In this document: piece by piece, positions 6,375-9,508 of the stretch
Position numbering within the stretch: position 1 is the first letter of the stretch
Layout: the number at the start of each line of letters is the position of its first letter
Assembly: GCF_946885885.1 (NCBI RefSeq)
Contig: NZ_CAMPHN010000165.1
Span: 1 to 9,508, forward strand
Length of the DNA stretch: 9,508 nt
Direction of reading: 5' to 3'
DNA from: an uncultured Pseudomonas sp.
GTDB taxonomy: Bacteria; Pseudomonadota; Gammaproteobacteria; Pseudomonadales; Pseudomonadaceae
Notes under the pieces: generated by a model
Databases searched by the model: none
What the model saw: the letters and a program-made list of their open reading frames with translations, nothing else
What the model was told of the DNA's origin: nothing
Position numbers and translations under genes: made by a program

Positions 6375-7904
6375 TTATTTCAAGCCCAGGCGGCGCGCCA
6401 GCTTATGCAGGTTGCTCGGGTCGAGGTCGAGCATGCGCGCCGCGCTGGCCCAATTGTCGGCGCACGCTTCCAGGGCCTGCACGATACTGCGCCGCTGGCA
6501 GGCTTCCACCGCTTCGCGCATCGAACAGGCCGCGGCCGGTACGGGATCGAGGGCCGCTACGGTGTCCGCCGCAGCGCCCTGACGGATCGAGCTGTCGAGG
6601 TCGAGCAGCTCGGGTTCCAGGCTGAGTATCTGCGTGCGACTGGCGCCGCGGCTGAGCAGTTTCAGCGCGGCGCGGCTGATCACGTGTTCCAGTTCGCGTA
6701 CGTTGCCCGGCCATGGGTAGGCCAGCAGGGCCCGCTCCGCCGCAGGCGACAGGCGCATGCTGCGCAGCCCCAGGCGCGCGCGGTTGAGTTCGAGAAAGTG
6801 CCCGGCGAGCATCAGCACATCGTTGCCGCGCTCGCGCAACGGCGGAATCGGCACCGGATACACCGACAACCGATGATAGAGATCGGCGCGAAAATGCCCA
6901 TCGCGAATGCTGTCCGGCAGGTGCCGGTTGGTCGCCGCGATGATGCGCACATCGACGTGCAGCGGTTTGTCCGCGCCCAGGCGTTGAATCTCGCCGTTCT
7001 GCAAGGTGCGCAGCAGCTTGGCCTGCACGCTCAGGGGCAACTCGCCAACCTCGTCGAGCAACAGGGTGCCGCCGTTGGCCGCATCGAAACGCCCGGGGCG
7101 ATCGGTGGTGGCGCCGGAAAAGGCGCCTTTGACATGGCCGAACAATTCGCTTTCGGCCAAGGACTCCGGCAGAGCCGCGCAATTGACCTGGATCAGCGGC
7201 TTGTTGCGCCGCCGCGACAGGCTGTGCAAGTGGCGGGCGAATAGCTCTTTGCCGACCCCGGTTTCACCCAGCAGCAGCACCGGCAGTTCCGAGTCGGCGA
7301 CCACTTCCAGCTCGCCCAGCAATTGGCGGATGGCCTGACTCTGGCCGAGGATCTCGCTGTTCTCGAGCGGCATCGGGGCACTTTGCAACGCACTGCGCGA
7401 CAGGCGCAAACCGCGGTTCTCCTGCTCCAGGCGCGTCACCCGGATCGCCGCTTCGACCATCAGGCTATAGCGCTGCAGATCGCGCCGGGCATCGCTGCCG
7501 AAGGTATCGGCATGCAAGGCATCGAGGGTCAGCGCGCCCCACAACTGACCCTCGACGTAGAGACTCACGCCCATGCAATCGTGCACCGGCAAGGGTTCGC
7601 CGACATGGTTGTCGAGCAGGCCGTCGTAGGGGTCCGGCAGCCGGCTGTCCGGCTCGAACCAAGTGGGTTCGCGAGTCGCCATGATCGCCGCCAGTCTCGG
7701 GTGCTGGGCGATCACGAAACGCCGGCCGAGGGCCTCGTGCACCAGGCCGACCGCGGCCACCGGGCGCAGGCTGTCGCCGTCCAGGCGCAGCAGGCCGACC
7801 GCGCCGCAAGCGAAATGCTCGCGCAGCGTATGCACCAGGCGCTGCAGGCGCACGGCATTGGCCAGTTCGACAGTCAGGTCGGCGAGAAGGCTGGCTTCCA
7901 GCAT
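6375..7904 (-). CDS. norR: NorR, NO-responsive sigma-54-dependent transcription activator
   Basis: 509-residue bacterial enhancer-binding protein in three parts. The N-terminal GAF domain (about 1-165) carries all residues used by E. coli NorR (numbers from memory) for its NO-sensing non-heme iron: R70 in HPRL, D91 and D94 in PDPYDG, C110 in HDCMG, D128 in LTLDAL (E. coli R75, D96, D99, C113, D131). The AAA+ domain (about 184-420) has Walker A GETGVGKE (213-220), GAFSGA (260-265, the sigma-54 contact loop with the common T-to-S change), Walker B LLLDEVGE (281-288) and PWPGNVRELEH (398-407). The C-terminal Fis-type helix-turn-helix ends in NLHKLARRLGLK. The start at 7904 has GGGGTGA 8 bases upstream; a GTG at 7916 is the alternative. 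It is divergent from ytfE, its evident target. P. aeruginosa FhpR is the same family. Confidence 0.93.
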   Translation of the reverse strand: MLEASLLADLTVELANAVRLQRLVHTLREHFACGAVGLLRLDGDSLRPVAAVGLVHEALGRRFVIAQHPRLAAIMATREPTWFEPDSRLPDPYDGLLDNHVGEPLPVHDCMGVSLYVEGQLWGALTLDALHADTFGSDARRDLQRYSLMVEAAIRVTRLEQENRGLRLSRSALQSAPMPLENSEILGQSQAIRQLLGELEVVADSELPVLLLGETGVGKELFARHLHSLSRRRNKPLIQVNCAALPESLAESELFGHVKGAFSGATTDRPGRFDAANGGTLLLDEVGELPLSVQAKLLRTLQNGEIQRLGADKPLHVDVRIIAATNRHLPDSIRDGHFRADLYHRLSVYPVPIPPLRERGNDVLMLAGHFLELNRARLGLRSMRLSPAAERALLAYPWPGNVRELEHVISRAALKLLSRGASRTQILSLEPELLDLDSSIRQGAAADTVAALDPVPAAACSMREAVEACQRRSIVQALEACADNWASAARMLDLDPSNLHKLARRLGLK

Positions 7905-7917
7905 GGTATTTATCACC
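7905..7917. promoter_or_regulatory. NorR-type binding site 1
   Basis: GGTATTTATCACC fits the NorR consensus GGT-N7-ACC (core GT-N7-AC). It directly abuts the norR start codon and overlaps its ribosome binding region, so NorR bound here could also repress norR. Centre 7911, about 118 bases upstream of the predicted ytfE transcription start. Confidence 0.65.
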
Positions 7918-7924
7918 CCGATTT

Positions 7925-7937
7925 GGTGGTTAAAACC
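7925..7937. promoter_or_regulatory. NorR-type binding site 2
   Basis: GGTGGTTAAAACC fits GGT-N7-ACC. Its centre at 7931 is 20 bases from site 1 and about 98 upstream of the predicted ytfE transcription start. Confidence 0.72.
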
Positions 7938-7949
7938 CTGTCAGATCAA

Positions 7950-7962
7950 GGTGTTATCAACC
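7950..7962. promoter_or_regulatory. NorR-type binding site 3
   Basis: GGTGTTATCAACC fits GGT-N7-ACC. Its centre at 7956 is 25 bases from site 2 and about 73 upstream of the predicted transcription start. Three clustered sites match the three-site enhancer known upstream of E. coli norVW. Confidence 0.75.
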
Positions 7963-7985
7963 ACACCTAAGAAATAGTCACGGAT

Positions 7986-7998
7986 TTTCAATAACTTG
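7986..7998 (+). promoter_or_regulatory. Candidate IHF site between enhancer and promoter
   Basis: TTTCAATAACTTG matches the IHF consensus WATCAA-N4-TTR at all but one defined position. It lies between the NorR sites and the sigma-54 promoter, where DNA bending would help looping. The consensus is loose, so confidence is limited. Confidence 0.4.
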
Positions 7999-8002
7999 AG
8001 CA

Positions 8003-8018
8003 TGGCACGAGTGCTGCT
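8003..8018 (+). promoter_or_regulatory. Sigma-54 (-24/-12) promoter of ytfE
   Basis: TGGCACGAGTGCTGCT is close to the consensus TGGCACG-N4-TTGCW. The invariant GG (8004-8005) and GC (8016-8017) are separated by exactly 10 bases. Transcription should start near 8029, leaving a leader of about 57 bases before the ATG at 8086. The divergent sigma-54 activator gene and its three sites upstream support the call. Confidence 0.88.
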
Positions 8019-8043
8019 ATCGACCAATGACACCGATCAACTC

Positions 8044-8064
8044 TCGGTCGATTAACCGATTTTT
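8044..8064 (+). other. Small hairpin plus T-run in the ytfE leader
   Basis: TCGGT-CGATTA-ACCGA (8044-8059) forms a 5-pair stem with a 6-base loop, followed by five T's (8060-8064), inside the predicted ytfE 5' leader and about 21 bases before the start codon. It resembles a weak intrinsic terminator or attenuator, but the stem is short and may be fortuitous. Confidence 0.25.
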
Positions 8065-8085
8065 CAGCGCCCAAGGAAAACCACC

Positions 8086-8775
8086 ATGCACAACCATCTG
8101 CTGGAACAAACCCTCGGCAACCTCGCCTGCGACATTCCCGGTGCCACGCGCCTGTTTCACACCTTCGACCTGGATTTTTGCTGCGGCGGCCAGCAAAGCC
8201 TGCGCCAAGCCGCCGAGCGGCGCGGCCTGGAACCGGAGAAAATCGCCGCGGAACTGGGTGCGCTGCACGCCCGCAAAGGCTCGGCGCACGATTGGCGGCT
8301 CGAACCCAGCCACCTGCTGATCGCCCACATCCTCAGCCGCTACCACGCCTGCCACCGCGAACAGCTGCCCGAATTGATTCGCCTGGCCAGCCGCGTGGAG
8401 CAGGTGCACGGCGAGCGTCGCGATTGCCCCAACGGCCTGGCGGACCACCTGCGCGACATGCAGCAAGAACTCGAGAGCCATATGCTCAAGGAGGAACAGA
8501 TACTCTTCCCGATACTGCTGGAGGGCTTCGGCAGACAAGCCGCGGCGCCGATCGCGGTCATGCGCTTCGAACACGACCACCACGGCGCGGCCCTGGAGCG
8601 CCTGCTCGGCCTCACCGCGCATATCACCCCGCCGGAGGATGCCTGCAACACCTGGCGCGCGCTGTATCGCGGGTTGCAGGAACTGCGCAGCGACTTGATG
8701 CAGCACATCCACTTGGAAAACAACGTGCTGTTCGTCAATGCACTGAAATCACAACCGATGCCGACACCCGAATAA
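8086..8775 (+). CDS. ytfE: YtfE/DnrN/Ric, di-iron protein for repair of NO-damaged iron-sulfur centres
   Basis: 229-residue cytosolic hemerythrin-like protein, also called Ric, ScdA, DnrN (P. stutzeri) or NorA (Ralstonia). It has an N-terminal ScdA domain with FDLDFCCGGQQSL (C32, C33) and a C-terminal four-helix di-iron domain. All six iron ligands known in E. coli YtfE (from memory) are present with a constant +3 offset: H87 in SRYHACHREQLPELI, H132 and E136 in SHMLKEEQILFP, H163 in EHDHHG, and H207 and E211 in QHIHLENNVLF. The start at 8086 has AAGGA 8 bases upstream. Control is probably by NO through NorR and the sigma-54 promoter at 8003-8018. The last residues (PMPTPE) extend beyond the E. 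coli end, and the final codons form one arm of a 12-base palindrome (8767-8793). Confidence 0.95.
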   Translation: MHNHLLEQTLGNLACDIPGATRLFHTFDLDFCCGGQQSLRQAAERRGLEPEKIAAELGALHARKGSAHDWRLEPSHLLIAHILSRYHACHREQLPELIRLASRVEQVHGERRDCPNGLADHLRDMQQELESHMLKEEQILFPILLEGFGRQAAAPIAVMRFEHDHHGAALERLLGLTAHITPPEDACNTWRALYRGLQELRSDLMQHIHLENNVLFVNALKSQPMPTPE

Positions 8776-8793
8776 GCCAGTGGCTTATTCGGG
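8767..8793 (+). repeat. Perfect 12-base inverted repeat over the ytfE stop codon
   Basis: CCCGAATAAGCC (8767-8778), loop AGT, GGCTTATTCGGG (8782-8793). The TAA stop (8773-8775) lies within the left arm. The stem could protect or end the ytfE transcript, but no T-run follows, so it is not a standard terminator. The same 12 bases recur at 8838-8849. Confidence 0.75.
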
Positions 8794-8833
8794 CCACAGG
8801 AATGGCGCAGAGCCCTCTACCTGGCGCGATCCC

Positions 8834-8911
8834 GTAGCCCGAATAAGCCTTTGGCGCAATCCGGGAGCGGTGGTGCGTGCGCAGATTGTTCCCGGATTTC
8901 ATCCGGGCTAC
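8834..8911. repeat. Intergenic repeat with GTAGCCCG/CGGGCTAC ends
   Basis: Perfect 8-base inverted ends GTAGCCCG (8834-8841) and CGGGCTAC (8904-8911). Inside are GCAATCCGGG (8856-8865) and CCCGGATTTCATCCGGG, a sequence type repeated between genes in many Pseudomonas and Xanthomonas genomes. With the hairpin at 8767-8793 it fills most of the 218-base convergent gap. I see no gene at 8776-8993. Confidence 0.7.
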
Positions 8912-8993
8912 TGGCTGCTAGTTACGAATATCTGGTTGATCCGCGCGCTTCCATAGGGTGAGCATGGCGAAGCCTTGCCCACCGCTGACCCCA

Positions 8994-9437
8994 TCACCAA
9001 CTCAGATAAAACATGCCCTTGGCCAAGAGCACGATGCCGAGCATATGCGCGAACAGGCTGAGATGAAGAATGCGCAGATATCGCCCATTCATGCGCCCGC
9101 TCGCGAATAGCCACATGGCACTGAAGAAATGCCCGAGCACGCTGGCCGCAAGTACCAGTTTGAGCAGCAACAAGGTGCCGAAAGACGACGCCAAGGGCGC
9201 ACTCAGCGCCGGTAAATAACGCAGCCAGAGCATGCCCAGCCCGGCGCCGAACAACGTCAGCAACACCCAGGGCATCAGGCGTCTGGCGCGCCGGCCGATA
9301 GCGCGCTCCAACACGCGCATAGCCTCGACCGGCACCTGTTTACGCACGCCTTCCAGAATCAGCACCTCGAAGAACACCGTGCCGATGAAGATCAGCGCGG
9401 CGAACAGGTGCAGGGTGAGCAGAATGCCGTAACTCAT
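8994..9437 (-). CDS. Four-helix integral membrane protein with intramembrane histidines (CopD-like)
   Basis: 147 residues, mostly hydrophobic, with four predicted membrane helices at about 5-29, 55-75, 84-112 and 120-145, and basic loops (VRKQVP; RAIGRRARR at 46-53). Histidines H10, H103, H125 and H131 lie in or at the edge of helices, an arrangement seen in b-type heme or copper-binding membrane proteins, and the overall look resembles short CopD-domain proteins. I do not recognise a specific gene. The start at 9437 (MSYGILLTLHLFAAL) is preceded by GGGGGTGG. It converges with ytfE. A link to NO or copper enzymes of denitrification is possible from context only. Confidence 0.75.
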   Translation of the reverse strand: MSYGILLTLHLFAALIFIGTVFFEVLILEGVRKQVPVEAMRVLERAIGRRARRLMPWVLLTLFGAGLGMLWLRYLPALSAPLASSFGTLLLLKLVLAASVLGHFFSAMWLFASGRMNGRYLRILHLSLFAHMLGIVLLAKGMFYLSW

Positions 9438-9456
9438 GAGCGACCACCCCCGTTAG

Positions 9457-9508
9457 CAGGCCGTTGAAAAACGTAGGCGAGGCAGGCAAGACAAGGACTA
9501 GGCGTCCC
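9457..9508. repeat. Partial dispersed repeat cut by the window end
   Basis: CAGGCCGTTGAAAAACGTAG followed by GCGAGGCAGGCAAGAC resembles GTTGAAAAAC-type intergenic repeats seen repeatedly in Pseudomonas genomes. Its last 17 bases, CAAGGACTAGGCGTCCC (9492-9508), are identical to 2582-2598, inside the REP-like element. The element continues past the window. Confidence 0.55.

Noticed and set aside
6306..7244. Plus-strand open frame (312 codons) opposite norR
   Set aside because: Antisense to the NorR AAA+ domain, whose motifs are all intact on the minus strand; no independent support.
7940..7962. FNR/DNR-type box in the norR-ytfE gap (ATCAA at 7945-7949 and ATCAA at 7957-7961)
   Set aside because: The two half-sites are direct repeats, not an inverted TTGAT-N4-ATCAA pair; TCAATAACTTGA at 7988-7999 has the opposite polarity.

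Overview
The window looks like chromosomal DNA of a high-GC gammaproteobacterium, most likely Pseudomonas (P. stutzeri/P. aeruginosa lineage). The reasons are the closely packed GC-rich genes, the order moaB-moeA-ubiU-ubiV-ubiT (as I recall it from the P. aeruginosa anaerobic moaB1/moeA1 region), ANR-type TTGAC/T-N4-A/GTCAA boxes, and several Pseudomonas-style palindromic intergenic repeats. The species assignment is inference.

Layout, right to left along the minus strand: a four-helix His-containing membrane protein (8994-9437); the sigma-54 activator norR (6375-7904); a HemN-family gene (4921-6282); moaB and moeA (3950-4507, 2721-3953, overlapping by ATGA); and ubiU-ubiV-ubiT (1420-2415, 522-1409, 25-525, tightly coupled). 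The only convincing plus-strand gene is ytfE/dnrN/ric (8086-8775), divergent from norR. Gaps of note are 2416-2720 (ANR promoter plus a REP-like element), 4508-4920 (two hairpin repeats plus a GC-rich leader) and 8776-8993 (hairpins and a repeat).

The theme is anaerobic, nitrate- and NO-linked metabolism. UbiUVT support oxygen-independent ubiquinone hydroxylation. MoaB and MoeA make the molybdenum cofactor used, for example, by nitrate reductase. NorR senses NO, and YtfE repairs iron centres damaged by NO. The regulatory wiring can be read directly. The norR-ytfE gap holds three GGT-N7-ACC NorR-type sites, an IHF-like site and a GG-N10-GC sigma-54 promoter. An ANR/DNR box lies upstream of ubiU, with a -10 element exactly where a class II site predicts it. 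A second ANR/DNR box lies upstream of the HemN-like gene.

The most unusual item is the HemN-like gene. It is a full-length, intact reading frame with a good ribosome binding site and an ANR-type box, yet it lacks the CX3CX2C radical-SAM cluster motif and the glycine-rich SAM motif of real coproporphyrinogen III dehydrogenases. It looks like a retained pseudo-enzyme rather than a decayed gene.
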